The notes below the pieces were generated by a model. The model searched no databases. It worked only from the letters and a program-made list of their open reading frames with translations, and was not told the DNA's origin. A DNA stretch of 55,255 bases from JAVBQG01 sp031549185. GTDB lineage: Bacteria > Synergistota > Synergistia > Synergistales > Synergistaceae. The stretch lies in contig JAVBQG010000010.1 of NCBI GenBank assembly GCA_031549185.1, positions 1 to 55,255 on the forward strand. The letters run 5' to 3'. Each line of letters starts with the position of its first letter. Positions within the stretch are counted from its first letter, which is position 1. Shown here in pieces: positions 1-7,470 of this stretch. The position numbers and the translations under genes were made by a program.

Positions 1-84
1 GAGTGGGATTTGAACCCACGTAGCGGCTCAGCACCGCTAAGACGATTTCGAGTCGCCCGCCTTCGACCACTCGGCCACCTCTCC
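1..84 (-). tRNA. tRNA-Ser (anticodon CGA), 3' end cut by the window edge
   Basis: Read on the minus strand, the sequence starts GGAGAGGTGGCCGAG at 84 and folds as a class II tRNA. The anticodon stem carries the loop CTCGAAA, giving anticodon CGA. A long variable arm (AGCGG/CCGCT) identifies serine, and the T arm is GTGGG-TTCAAAT-CCCAC. Only the first two bases of the 3' acceptor strand are inside the window, so the 3' end is not seen. A matching promoter lies upstream. Confidence 0.95.
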
Positions 85-135
85 GCACACAACACACAGT
101 GGAGCGCACAGCTCCGTCGATTGTCAACGAAGGGG

Positions 136-164
136 ATTATATGACAACCGGCCTCTCTTGTCCA
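136..164 (-). promoter_or_regulatory. sigma-70 promoter of the tRNA-Ser gene
   Basis: On the minus strand, TGGACA (164-159) and a perfect TATAAT (141-136) are separated by 17 nt. Transcription would start near 129, about 45 nt before the tRNA 5' end at 84. Confidence 0.7.
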
Positions 165-197
165 TAGCAATGTCGCGCCGGTTTTCGGAATGCGCGC

Positions 198-250
198 TTG
201 ACACGCGGGAAGCGGGTGCTATTATTCGAACGCGGACTCAGTCCGAATAA
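198..250 (+). promoter_or_regulatory. promoter with overlapping palindromic operator, metal-uptake operon
   Basis: TTGACA (198-203) and TATTAT (220-225) are spaced by 16 nt. An inverted repeat TTATTCG (222-228) / CGAATAA (244-250) covers the -10 and start site, and its centre holds a second small palindrome, GGACT-C-AGTCC (234-244). A palindrome across the -10 directly ahead of a Fur-family gene suggests an autoregulatory operator. Fur/Zur boxes are AT-rich inverted repeats in general, but this one does not match a consensus I can cite exactly. Confidence 0.55.
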
Positions 251-282
251 CAATCGATTTTTTACCTGGAGGCGATCTCGCA

Positions 283-723
283 ATGGAGAACGGCGCACTG
301 CGCAATACGAGACAGAAGGCGCTGATCTCAGGCTGCCTGCAGGAGGGTGGCGAGGGGCACATCACGGCGGAGGAGATCATCGACATGCTCAAGGCGAAGG
401 GGACGCCCGTCGCGAAATCGACAGTCTATCGGTATCTCTCGCAGCTCGAGGAGGGCGGAGAGGTTCGAAAATATCTGCTTGCCGAGGGCACGCCCGCCTG
501 TTACCAGTTTATCGGCGAGAGCGGCCCGTGCCTCGAACACTATCACCTGATGTGCCAGTCGTGCGGGCAGATCGTGCACTTTGAGAGCGCGGAGCTGCAG
601 GAAATGTTCGCCGGTATGCGCGCGAGCGCCGGTTTTCATATCGACGGCAGCCGTACGGTCTTCTACGGCCGCTGCGCGGCCTGTCTGCAGGGTGACGGCG
701 TAGAAGGAGCATGCGAAAAATGA
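283..723 (+). CDS. Fur-family metal-responsive transcriptional regulator (Zur-like)
   Basis: This 146-residue protein has the Fur layout: an N-terminal winged helix (R-x-T-R-Q-K near residue 8, then the recognition helix around AKSTVYRYLSQLEEGGEV) and a C-terminal dimer/metal domain. Two Cys pairs, CQSCG and CAAC, would hold the structural zinc, and a His-rich stretch EHYHLMC provides regulatory-site ligands. The start ATG follows a GGAGG 8 nt upstream. It is the first gene of an operon encoding a zinc-type ABC importer, so zinc sensing (Zur) is the best guess; Fe or Mn sensing cannot be excluded from sequence. It probably represses its own operon through the palindrome at 222-250. Confidence 0.88.
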   Translation: MENGALRNTRQKALISGCLQEGGEGHITAEEIIDMLKAKGTPVAKSTVYRYLSQLEEGGEVRKYLLAEGTPACYQFIGESGPCLEHYHLMCQSCGQIVHFESAELQEMFAGMRASAGFHIDGSRTVFYGRCAACLQGDGVEGACEK

Positions 724-1670
724 AAAAAATTCTCTTCGCCGTGTTTGCGGTCCTGGCCGTCGCGATTTTCGCGGTCCTAATCGGCCTTCGGGAGAGTGGC
801 GACGGCCTGTCGGTCGACGGGAAAAAGCTGACGATCGTCGCTTCGCTCTTTCCGCAGTATGATTTCGCGCGCCAGATCGCAGGCGACCGGGCGACGGTCG
901 TGCTGCTGTTGCCGCCCGGCGTGGAGAGCCACACCTTCGACCCGAAGCCGGCGGATATGACGAAGATCTACGACGCGGACCTCTTCATCTACACGGGCAA
1001 GTACATGGAGCCGTGGACGGAGCGTGTGATCGCGGGCGCGAAGGACGGCGGCGCGAAGAATCTGCTGGTGGTCGACGCCTCGGAGGGTGTCGCGCTGACG
1101 GAGGACGAGCACGGCCATGAGGGCGAGGAGGGGCACCATCACGAGTACGACCCCCACATCTGGCTCGACCCGACGCTGGCCATGAAGATGGCCCGTAACA
1201 TCGCGGACGCGCTCTGCGAGAAGGATCCCGCAAACGAGGAGTACTACCGGGCGAATGCGGCGAACTATGAGAAAGAACTCGAGAAGCTGGACGCCGATAT
1301 TTTCGCCGCGGTGAAAGCCGGGAAGCGCGACACGCTCGTCTTCGGTGGGCGCTTCGCCTATCTGTACTTCCTGAAGCACTTTGGCCTGCGCTACGTGACC
1401 GCGTACGACTCCTGCTCGACCGAGGCCGAGCCGAGCGTCCGCGACGTGGCGCGCGTGATCGACTATGTCCGCGAGCATCACATCCCCTGCGTCTATCACG
1501 AAGAGTTTGTCGATCCCAAGATCGCGCGGAGCATTGCCGAACAGACCGGCGCGTCGCTCGAGCTCTTCTCCACCGTGCACAACGTTACGAAGGACGAGCT
1601 CGAACGCGGCGTCACCTTCATCGAACTCATGCGCGGCAATCTGGCGCGGATCGAGAAGGGGCTGAACTGA
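711..1670 (+). CDS. znuA: metal (zinc-type) ABC transporter substrate-binding protein, ZnuA/TroA family
   Basis: The 319-residue cluster A-I binding protein has an N-terminal hydrophobic segment (about residues 4-25) with no lipobox Cys, so it is probably an uncleaved anchor or signal peptide. Metal-ligand landmarks are GVESHTFDP, an acidic His-rich loop (HGHEGEEGHHHEYDPH, about residues 138-154) and YHEEFVDP. A His-rich loop just before D-P-H-I-W is typical of ZnuA-type zinc binders, whereas manganese binders usually lack it. The start overlaps the end of the regulator gene by 13 nt; an alternative ATG at 720 is equally well placed relative to AAGGAG. Its operon partners are the ATPase and permease that follow. 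Confidence 0.9.
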   Translation: MRKMKKILFAVFAVLAVAIFAVLIGLRESGDGLSVDGKKLTIVASLFPQYDFARQIAGDRATVVLLLPPGVESHTFDPKPADMTKIYDADLFIYTGKYMEPWTERVIAGAKDGGAKNLLVVDASEGVALTEDEHGHEGEEGHHHEYDPHIWLDPTLAMKMARNIADALCEKDPANEEYYRANAANYEKELEKLDADIFAAVKAGKRDTLVFGGRFAYLYFLKHFGLRYVTAYDSCSTEAEPSVRDVARVIDYVREHHIPCVYHEEFVDPKIARSIAEQTGASLELFSTVHNVTKDELERGVTFIELMRGNLARIEKGLN

Positions 1671-1671
1671 C

Positions 1672-2352
1672 GTGGCGCTGGCTCTGCGGGTATCGGACGC
1701 CGTCGTCTCGTACGGACCGGTCGTAGCGGTAGCGGGCGTGAGTTTCGATGTTGCGCGGGGGGATTTCTTCTGCCTCGTCGGGGCGAACGGTTCGGGCAAG
1801 AGCTCGCTGGTCAAGGCGCTCCTCGGCGTCGTCCCGCTCGCCTCGGGCAGCGTGACCTTCGGGGTGCCGCGCGAGCGCGTCGCCTACATGCCGCAGATCA
1901 GCTCGATTCCGCGGGATATGCCCGCCACGGCCCGCGAGGTCGCCATCACAGGCAGGCAATCCACGGGCCGCCTGCTGCAGTTTTACGCGCACCGGGACCG
2001 CGCGGCCGTCGACGAGGCCTTCGAACGGCTCGGCATCTCCGACATCGCAAACAGACGCATCGGCGAGCTGTCCGGCGGCCAGCGGCAAAGAGTGCTGCTG
2101 GCGAGGGCGCTGGTGGGCGAGCCGGAGCTGCTGTTTCTGGACGAACCGTACGCCGGCTTGGACGAAGCCTCCGCGAAGGAGTTGCGTCTGATCATGGGGG
2201 AGTTGAACGGGACAGGCGGCATCACGATCGTGATGGTCTCGCACGACATGATCGACGTGCGGCGAAGCGCGACGCGGGTCGCCGTGATCGACCGGCGGCT
2301 CCTCTTCTGCGGGACGCCCTCGGACTGGGAGCGCTACCGGGCCGCGATATGA
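1672..2352 (+). CDS. znuC: metal ABC transporter ATP-binding protein
   Basis: The 226-residue ATPase has Walker A GANGSGKSS (about residue 38), Q-loop AYMPQISS, signature LSGGQRQRV (about residue 137), Walker B LLFLDEP with D-loop YAGLDE, and switch His in MVSHD. It starts with GTG one base after the stop of the binding-protein gene, and its 3' end overlaps the permease start by 4 nt, so the three are translationally coupled. Size and order match ZnuC/MntB-type ATPases that power import through a single-permease dimer. Confidence 0.9.
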   Translation: MALALRVSDAVVSYGPVVAVAGVSFDVARGDFFCLVGANGSGKSSLVKALLGVVPLASGSVTFGVPRERVAYMPQISSIPRDMPATAREVAITGRQSTGRLLQFYAHRDRAAVDEAFERLGISDIANRRIGELSGGQRQRVLLARALVGEPELLFLDEPYAGLDEASAKELRLIMGELNGTGGITIVMVSHDMIDVRRSATRVAVIDRRLLFCGTPSDWERYRAAI

Positions 2353-3161
2353 CGACCGCCGCCGTGTTCGAGATGTTCTCTTATCCGTTCGTGGTGCGCG
2401 CGCTCGTGGTCGGCGTGCTGGTCTCCCTTTGCGCCGCACTGCTCGGCGTCGTCCTGGTGCTCAAGCGCTACTCGATGATCGGGCACGCGCTCGCCGACGT
2501 CGGCTTCGCCGCGCTGTCGATCGCGATGGCGGCCGGTGTGTCGCCGCTCTATGTCTCGACGCCGGTCCTCGTCGGCGCGTCGTTTGCGATCATGGCAATC
2601 AGTCAGCAGAAGGGCGTCTCCGGCGACGTCGCCATCGGCGTGGCCGCGACCGGGTCCCTTGCGGTGGGTGTCATCGTGACGGCCATGACGCGCGGGTTCA
2701 ACATCGACGTCTGCAACTACATGTTCGGCAGCATCCTCGCGATGAACAGGACCGACGTGGCGCTCAGCCTCGCGCTCTCGTCCGCGATTATCGGGCTCTA
2801 CGCGCTCTTCTTCAACCGCCTCTTCCTGATCACGTGCGACGAGGATTTCGCGAGGGCCTCGGGCGTGAACCTCACACGCTACCAGTTCCTGATCGCGCTG
2901 CTGACGGCGCTCACCATCGTGGTCGGCATGAGGATGATGGGGACGCTGTTGATCTCGAGCCTGATCATCTTCCCCGCCGTGACGGCGCGCAAGCTGGTGA
3001 GCAGCTTCAAGGCGCTGGTGGTCGCGGCGGCCGTCGTCTCGGTCGTCTGCTTCGTGATCGGAATCGTCGTCTCGTTCTTGCTCAACCTGCCGACCGGGGC
3101 CAGCATCGTGGCCGTGAATATCGTCGCCATGCTGGCGGCCTCCGTCGCGCAGAAATTGTAG
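2349..3161 (+). CDS. znuB: metal ABC transporter permease (ABC-3 family)
   Basis: The 270-residue integral membrane protein has about eight hydrophobic segments and the ABC-3 permease core: K-R-Y-S-M-I-G-H-A-L-A-D-V-G-F near residue 38 and M-M-G-T-L-L-I-S-S-L-I-I-F-P-A near residue 197. ATG at 2349 lies in an ATGA overlap with the ATPase gene. It forms the membrane channel for the metal delivered by the binding protein encoded at 711-1670. Confidence 0.9.
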   Translation: MTTAAVFEMFSYPFVVRALVVGVLVSLCAALLGVVLVLKRYSMIGHALADVGFAALSIAMAAGVSPLYVSTPVLVGASFAIMAISQQKGVSGDVAIGVAATGSLAVGVIVTAMTRGFNIDVCNYMFGSILAMNRTDVALSLALSSAIIGLYALFFNRLFLITCDEDFARASGVNLTRYQFLIALLTALTIVVGMRMMGTLLISSLIIFPAVTARKLVSSFKALVVAAAVVSVVCFVIGIVVSFLLNLPTGASIVAVNIVAMLAASVAQKL

Positions 3162-3173
3162 GAGGGTGAGACA

Positions 3174-3818
3174 TTGCGCATCCTGATCACGATCGCGCTT
3201 TTTTCTCTCGCGCTCCTCGCCGGCGGTTTTTTTCTGTTCGAGAGGTCGGCGCGGAACATGAGTGTGCCCGTGGTGGAAGTAGTCTCCGACGACCCCGCGC
3301 CGCCCACCTACGACGAATTGCCCCGGGGACCCGTGCTCTACAGCAGCGACGTGCCGGCGGGCGTCCTGTTGACCGGGAGGCCCGAGGACGTGTCCGCCCC
3401 GGCGAGCGCAGAGCCCGGCAAAAGACGGACCGCAAACTCCGCCGTGCCGCGCCCGAAGGCCGAAGTCGTCATCCGCGACAACTACTTCGTCGGCATGGTC
3501 ACCGACCTCACGACCAACATGCACGACTACGACGGCAAAACCGTCCAGTACGAGGGCTTCGTCCGCAACATCGAACCGGAGTTCGGCCCAGCGGAGCCGT
3601 TCGCGGTCTGCCGCCTCTTCTACTGCTGCGGCGAAGACGCCTATCTCGTCGGCCTGCCCTGCGACGGTTACAAAGGGAAGATTCCGAAGGACGACGAATG
3701 GGTGGTCGTCACCGGCGTCATGGGCATCCGCGAGGATGAGGGAGGCGAGTACCCTTATCTGGGCATAACCCACATGGCGCCCCTGCCTGAGTCGGGGGAG
3801 ACGTATGTCTATCAGTAG
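3174..3818 (+). CDS. membrane-anchored protein with YcgQ/TIGR03943 (DUF1980) C-terminal-like domain
   Basis: This 214-residue protein has one N-terminal membrane segment (residues 1-20), a Pro/Ala-rich linker to about residue 95, then a compact domain (about 100-212). That domain carries the pattern FAVCRLFYCCGEDAYLVGLP, which resembles the C-terminal domain of the YcgQ/TIGR03943 family, where F-x-x-x-C-C-x-x-D-A is conserved. In that family the domain normally follows four membrane helices; here it stands alone on a single anchor. TTG start, with GGAGGGTGA 6 nt upstream. As the last gene of the zinc-uptake operon, it may handle or sense metal outside the cytoplasm; this is inference from position and from the Cys residues. 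Confidence 0.6.
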   Translation: MRILITIALFSLALLAGGFFLFERSARNMSVPVVEVVSDDPAPPTYDELPRGPVLYSSDVPAGVLLTGRPEDVSAPASAEPGKRRTANSAVPRPKAEVVIRDNYFVGMVTDLTTNMHDYDGKTVQYEGFVRNIEPEFGPAEPFAVCRLFYCCGEDAYLVGLPCDGYKGKIPKDDEWVVVTGVMGIREDEGGEYPYLGITHMAPLPESGETYVYQ

Positions 3819-3869
3819 CAGTAGGTTTGAAAGATTTCTCACGCGGCCATACAATTTTCCCTCGCGCTA

Positions 3870-3898
3870 TTGACATCTTCTTAAACGCTCCTTAGAAT
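3870..3898 (+). promoter_or_regulatory. sigma-70 promoter of the ilv-leu operon
   Basis: TTGACA (3870-3875) and TAGAAT (3893-3898) are separated by 17 nt, a near-consensus promoter. Transcription should start near 3905, giving a leader RNA of about 270 nt before ilvN that contains a short reading frame and a terminator. Confidence 0.75.
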
Positions 3899-3941
3899 GT
3901 CTTAAGTCTCGCACCAAAATTTCGAACGAGGAGGGATCGCC

Positions 3942-4040
3942 ATGAGTCGGAATCGCGTTGTCGCTAGCGTGAGCAACATCAATCTGCTGGTTCTGGTACT
4001 TATTAGCCGCGGGTCCCACTCGGGGTTAGTTGGTGCTTGA
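3942..4040 (+). CDS. ilv-leu operon leader peptide (attenuation peptide)
   Basis: A 32-codon frame starts at ATG 3942 behind a strong GAGGAGGG (3928-3935) and stops with TGA at 4038-4040. Thirteen of 32 codons specify Val, Leu or Ile, with a dense run INLLVLVLI at codons 13-21 preceded by RVVASV. The frame ends 25 nt before an intrinsic terminator. This is the arrangement of transcription-attenuation leaders of branched-chain amino acid operons (ilvGMEDA, ilvBN and leu leaders of enterobacteria). Ribosome stalling when charged Val/Leu/Ile tRNAs are scarce would favour read-through. A possible antiterminator pairs GGGTCCC (4011-4017) with GGGGCCC (4070-4076). The peptide itself probably has no other function. 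Confidence 0.85.
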   Translation: MSRNRVVASVSNINLLVLVLISRGSHSGLVGA

Positions 4041-4065
4041 ACGGACAGCATTGACGGAATCGCCG

Positions 4066-4098
4066 AGCCGGGGCCCTGAAGGGGGCCCCGGCTTTTTT
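4066..4098 (+). terminator. intrinsic terminator / attenuator of the ilv-leu operon
   Basis: AGCCGGGGCCC (4066-4076) pairs perfectly with GGGCCCCGGCT (4083-4093) around loop TGAAGG and is followed by a T run to 4098. It lies between the leader peptide and ilvN, so it fits an attenuator rather than an end-of-operon terminator. Confidence 0.9.
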
Positions 4099-4174
4099 AT
4101 ATGCGCAAATATATGGCATGTCAGGCATTCAACGATCAATCGTTTTTCTTATCTTTATACTGGAGGCGAAGAAA

Positions 4175-4750
4175 ATGAGATGTACGTTCAGCGTGTTGAC
4201 ACAGGACAACCCGGGAGTGCTCATGAGGATCGCGAGTCTGATCTACCGGCGCAACTACAACATCGTGAGCCTCAGCGTCAGCCAGACCAGTACGCCGGGC
4301 GTGTCCCGTTTCACCATCATGATCGACGGCGACGAATGGGCGCTCGACCAGGTCAGCAAGCAGCTGCGCAAGATCGTAGAGGTTCTGACGGTCGAGAACC
4401 TCAACCACGGCGGCAAGTTCGTCGAACGGTGGCTGTCGCTCATCAAGGTGCGCGCAACGATGGAGACCCGCCCGCACGTGCTGCAGATCGCGGACGTCTT
4501 CCGCTGCCGCGTGGTCGATATGGGTAGCGATGCGCTGACCCTCGAAGTCACAGGGGACGAGGGCAAGGTCGAGGCCTGCACGGAGGCGCTTCGCGCCTAC
4601 GGCATCATCGAGATCGCGGGCTCCGGTTCCGTGGCCCTCTCTCGGGCCGGCTTTCAAACGAACGGCGAAATGAGCGATATGCCTCGATTTTCCGGGTTGT
4701 ATGCGGAGGCTTCGGCGGGCCCTTCCCCCATTTGCATGGGGCAGTGTTAA
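4175..4750 (+). CDS. ilvN: acetolactate synthase small (regulatory) subunit
   Basis: The 191-residue protein opens with an ACT domain (TFSVLTQDNPGVLMRIASL..., residues 3-75) that binds branched-chain amino acids for feedback inhibition, followed by the ALS_ss C-terminal domain. The family is usually about 160-170 residues; about 25 extra residues rich in Ser/Pro/Met follow the conserved core. The start at 4175 is preferred over an upstream in-frame ATG because GGAGGCG sits 6 nt ahead and the ACT domain begins there. It is the first structural gene after the attenuator, yet its catalytic partner ilvB is the last gene of the operon, about 5.7 kb away. Confidence 0.92.
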   Translation: MRCTFSVLTQDNPGVLMRIASLIYRRNYNIVSLSVSQTSTPGVSRFTIMIDGDEWALDQVSKQLRKIVEVLTVENLNHGGKFVERWLSLIKVRATMETRPHVLQIADVFRCRVVDMGSDALTLEVTGDEGKVEACTEALRAYGIIEIAGSGSVALSRAGFQTNGEMSDMPRFSGLYAEASAGPSPICMGQC

Positions 4751-4803
4751 GATAGATCGCGCCGTTTACGGGCGGCGCATATTCTGAGAGGAGTGTTGTA
4801 AAG

Positions 4804-5814
4804 ATGGCAAAGGTGTACTACGACAAGGACGCGAACCTCAAGGTCCTGGGCGGTAAGACGGTGGCGGTTCTCGGTTACGGCAGCCAGGGGCACGCGCACG
4901 CGCTGAACCTGAAGGAAAGCGGCGTATCGGTGGTCATCGGCCTGCACGAAGGCAGCAAATCGCGCAAGGTTGCCGAGGGCGACGGCTTCAAGGTCTACTC
5001 CGTATCCGAGGCCGCGAAGAAGGCCGACATCATCATGTTCCTGATGCCCGACCACCTGCAGGCCGACATGTACAAAGACGAAGTCGCGCCCAACATGAAG
5101 AAGGACGTCGTACTCGCCTTCGCGCACGGTTTCGCGATCCACTACGGGCAGGTCGTGCCCTCCAAGACGAATGACGTCTTCATGATCGCGCCCAAGGGCC
5201 CCGGCCACATCGTGCGCCGCATGTACACCGAGGGCAAGGGCGTTCCCGCGCTCGTCGCCGTCTACCAGAACGCCTCCGGCAAGGCCATGGACATCGCGCT
5301 CGCCTACGGATCGGCCATCGGCGCGGGCCGCTCGGGCATCCTCGAGACGACCTTCGGCGAGGAGACCGAGTCCGACCTCTTCGGCGAGCAGGCAGTCCTC
5401 TGCGGCGGCGTCACCGAGCTGATCAAGGCCGGTTTCGAGACGCTGGTCGAGGCCGGCTATCAGCCCGAGATCGCGTACTTCGAGTGCTTGCACGAGATGA
5501 AGCTGATCGTCGACATGATCTTCGAGGGCGGCTTCTCCTGGATGCGCTACTCGGTCAGCGACACCGCCAAGTACGGCGACAGCGTCGCGGGCAAGCGCGT
5601 CATCGACGAGAACGCGCGCTGGGCGATGAAGGAGCTCCTGAGCGAGATTCAGGACGGAACCTTCGCCAAGGACTGGATTCTCGAGAACCGCGCCGGTCGG
5701 CCCAAGATGAAGAAGTGGGTCAAGGCCGAGCGCAACCACCTGATCGAGGAAGTCGGCAAGGATCTCCGCGGCATGATGCCCTGGATGGATAAGAAAGAGG
5801 CTCCGGAATATTAA
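4804..5814 (+). CDS. ilvC: ketol-acid reductoisomerase (NADP+)
   Basis: This 336-residue class I enzyme converts 2-acetolactate (or 2-aceto-2-hydroxybutyrate) to the dihydroxy acid using NADPH and Mg2+, the second common step to Val, Leu and Ile. It has the Rossmann motif GYGSQGHAHALNLKESG (about residues 25-41) and the Mg-binding helix E-T-F-G-E-E-T-E-S-D-L-F-G-E-Q near residue 190. Length is standard. AGAGGAG is 9 nt upstream of the ATG. Confidence 0.97.
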   Translation: MAKVYYDKDANLKVLGGKTVAVLGYGSQGHAHALNLKESGVSVVIGLHEGSKSRKVAEGDGFKVYSVSEAAKKADIIMFLMPDHLQADMYKDEVAPNMKKDVVLAFAHGFAIHYGQVVPSKTNDVFMIAPKGPGHIVRRMYTEGKGVPALVAVYQNASGKAMDIALAYGSAIGAGRSGILETTFGEETESDLFGEQAVLCGGVTELIKAGFETLVEAGYQPEIAYFECLHEMKLIVDMIFEGGFSWMRYSVSDTAKYGDSVAGKRVIDENARWAMKELLSEIQDGTFAKDWILENRAGRPKMKKWVKAERNHLIEEVGKDLRGMMPWMDKKEAPEY

Positions 5815-5838
5815 AACGTACACTTCGTTCCGCAGGCT

Positions 5839-5886
5839 GTAGGGGCGCACTTTGTGCGCCCGCGGGCGAACGCTGTTCGCCCCTAC
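5839..5886. repeat. REP-like double hairpin between ilvC and leuA
   Basis: Two adjacent perfect hairpins, GGGCGCAC-TTT-GTGCGCCC (5843-5861) and GGGCGAAC-GCT-GTTCGCCC (5864-5882), are enclosed by GTAGGGGCG/CGCCCCTAC (5839-5886). There is no T run, so it is not a terminator. It resembles extragenic palindromic elements and may protect mRNA from 3' decay inside the operon. Confidence 0.6.
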
Positions 5887-5928
5887 GGGAAGCCTGGGGG
5901 TGGGGGTATTTGGAAAGGATGAACTGAG

Positions 5929-7470
5929 ATGGCAGAGAGTGGTGGCATTGTAAAAATATTCGACACGACATTGCGCGACGGCGAGCAGGCGGCGCGAATC
6001 AACCTCAACACCGGTGAGAAGATTCAGATCGCGCGCCAGCTCGAGCGCCTGAACGTGGACATCATCGAGGCGGGTTTCCCGGCGTCGTCGCCGGGCGACT
6101 TCGAGGCAGTCCGGCAGATAGCGGCGGAGGTCCGCACGCCAATCGTCGCCGGTCTCGCGCGCACCAAAGAGGGCGACATCAGAGCGGCATACGATGCCCT
6201 GAAGGGCGCCGCGCACGCGCGGATCCACACCTTCATCGCGACCAGCCCGATCCACATGGAGTTCAAGCTCAAAATGACTCCGGATCAGGTACTCGACGAG
6301 GTCAAGAGCGCGGTAACGCTGGCGCGCTCGCTGGTGGACGACGTGGAGTTCTCCGCGGAGGACGCGTTCCGCTCTGACATCGACTTCCTGGTGCAGGTCT
6401 TCACGCTTGCCATCGAGAGCGGCGCCACCACTCTCAACATTCCCGACACGGTCGGCTACGCGATTCCGTCGGAGTTCGGCGAATTCTGCGGCACGATCAT
6501 CAAGCGAGTGAGCAAGCCCGGCGTTACATGGTCGGCTCACTGCCACAACGATCTGGGCCTCGCCGTGGCCAACTCTCTCTCGGCTTTCCGTCACGGCGTG
6601 CGGCAGTTCGAGTGCACGATCAACGGCCTCGGCGAACGCGCGGGCAACGCCTCGATGGAGGAGATCGTCATGAGCCTCCGCACGAGGAAGGATTACTTCG
6701 ACGCGGAAATGAACATCGATACCACGAAGTTCTACAGCACCAGCAAGCTTGTCTCTCACTTGACCGGCGTCCCCGTGCAGCCGAACAAGGCGATCGTGGG
6801 CGTCAACGCCTTCGCGCATGAGGCAGGGATACACCAGCACGGCATGCTCTGCAATCCGCAGACCTATGAGATCATGACGCCGGAGAGCGTCGGGTCGCCG
6901 GGCACGGATCTGCACCTCGGCAAGCACTCGGGCAAACACGCGTTCGGCGAGCGCGTCGAGCAGCTCGGCTATCAGCTCACGAAGGAGCAGCTGGCGAGCG
7001 CGTTCGAGTATTTCAAGATCCTCTGCGACAAGAAGAAGGACGTATCGGACGGCGACATCGAGGCGTTTCTCATGGATCGCATCATTCAGGCGACCCCGGA
7101 GCGCCAGTACGAGCTCAAGGACTACGCGGTGACGGTCGCCGCGGGCGGCAAGCCGACGGCGTCGATCACGCTGATGCACAAGGATGCCGAGATCACGGAA
7201 GCGGCGACGGGCAACGGTCCGGTCGACGCGGCGTACCGGGCGATCCGCAAGATTTTGAAGTTCGAGCCCGAACTGGTCGAGTTCAACATCAAGGCGACCA
7301 GCGAGCTGGCCGACGCGATGGGCGAGACGCACGTCATCCTGCGCTACAAAGACATTCGCGCGCAGGGACGGGGCGCCTCCACGGACATCATCGAGTCGGC
7401 GATGCGGGCCTATGTCGAGGCCGTCAACCGCCTGTACTCGTCAGCGGCCGCCAGGGAGGTAACCATTTAG
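5929..7470 (+). CDS. leuA: 2-isopropylmalate synthase
   Basis: The 513-residue enzyme condenses acetyl-CoA with 2-oxoisovalerate, the first leucine-specific step. The TIM-barrel half has FDTTLRDGEQA (about residue 10) and the metal-binding HCHNDLGLAVANS (about residues 204-216). The C-terminal LeuA dimer domain (from about 390) gives leucine feedback control and includes the V-D-A-A-Y-R-A-I region. Full length for the bacterial LeuA group. A GGAAAGGATGAACTGAG stretch precedes the ATG, and leuC starts on the base after its stop codon. Confidence 0.96.
   Translation: MAESGGIVKIFDTTLRDGEQAARINLNTGEKIQIARQLERLNVDIIEAGFPASSPGDFEAVRQIAAEVRTPIVAGLARTKEGDIRAAYDALKGAAHARIHTFIATSPIHMEFKLKMTPDQVLDEVKSAVTLARSLVDDVEFSAEDAFRSDIDFLVQVFTLAIESGATTLNIPDTVGYAIPSEFGEFCGTIIKRVSKPGVTWSAHCHNDLGLAVANSLSAFRHGVRQFECTINGLGERAGNASMEEIVMSLRTRKDYFDAEMNIDTTKFYSTSKLVSHLTGVPVQPNKAIVGVNAFAHEAGIHQHGMLCNPQTYEIMTPESVGSPGTDLHLGKHSGKHAFGERVEQLGYQLTKEQLASAFEYFKILCDKKKDVSDGDIEAFLMDRIIQATPERQYELKDYAVTVAAGGKPTASITLMHKDAEITEAATGNGPVDAAYRAIRKILKFEPELVEFNIKATSELADAMGETHVILRYKDIRAQGRGASTDIIESAMRAYVEAVNRLYSSAAAREVTI

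Noticed and set aside
4747..7332. Very long open minus-strand frame opposite ilvC and leuA (861 codons)
   Set aside because: It is an antisense shadow of two clear conserved genes in GC-rich DNA, with His/Arg/Asp/Leu/Val-rich composition and no homology.
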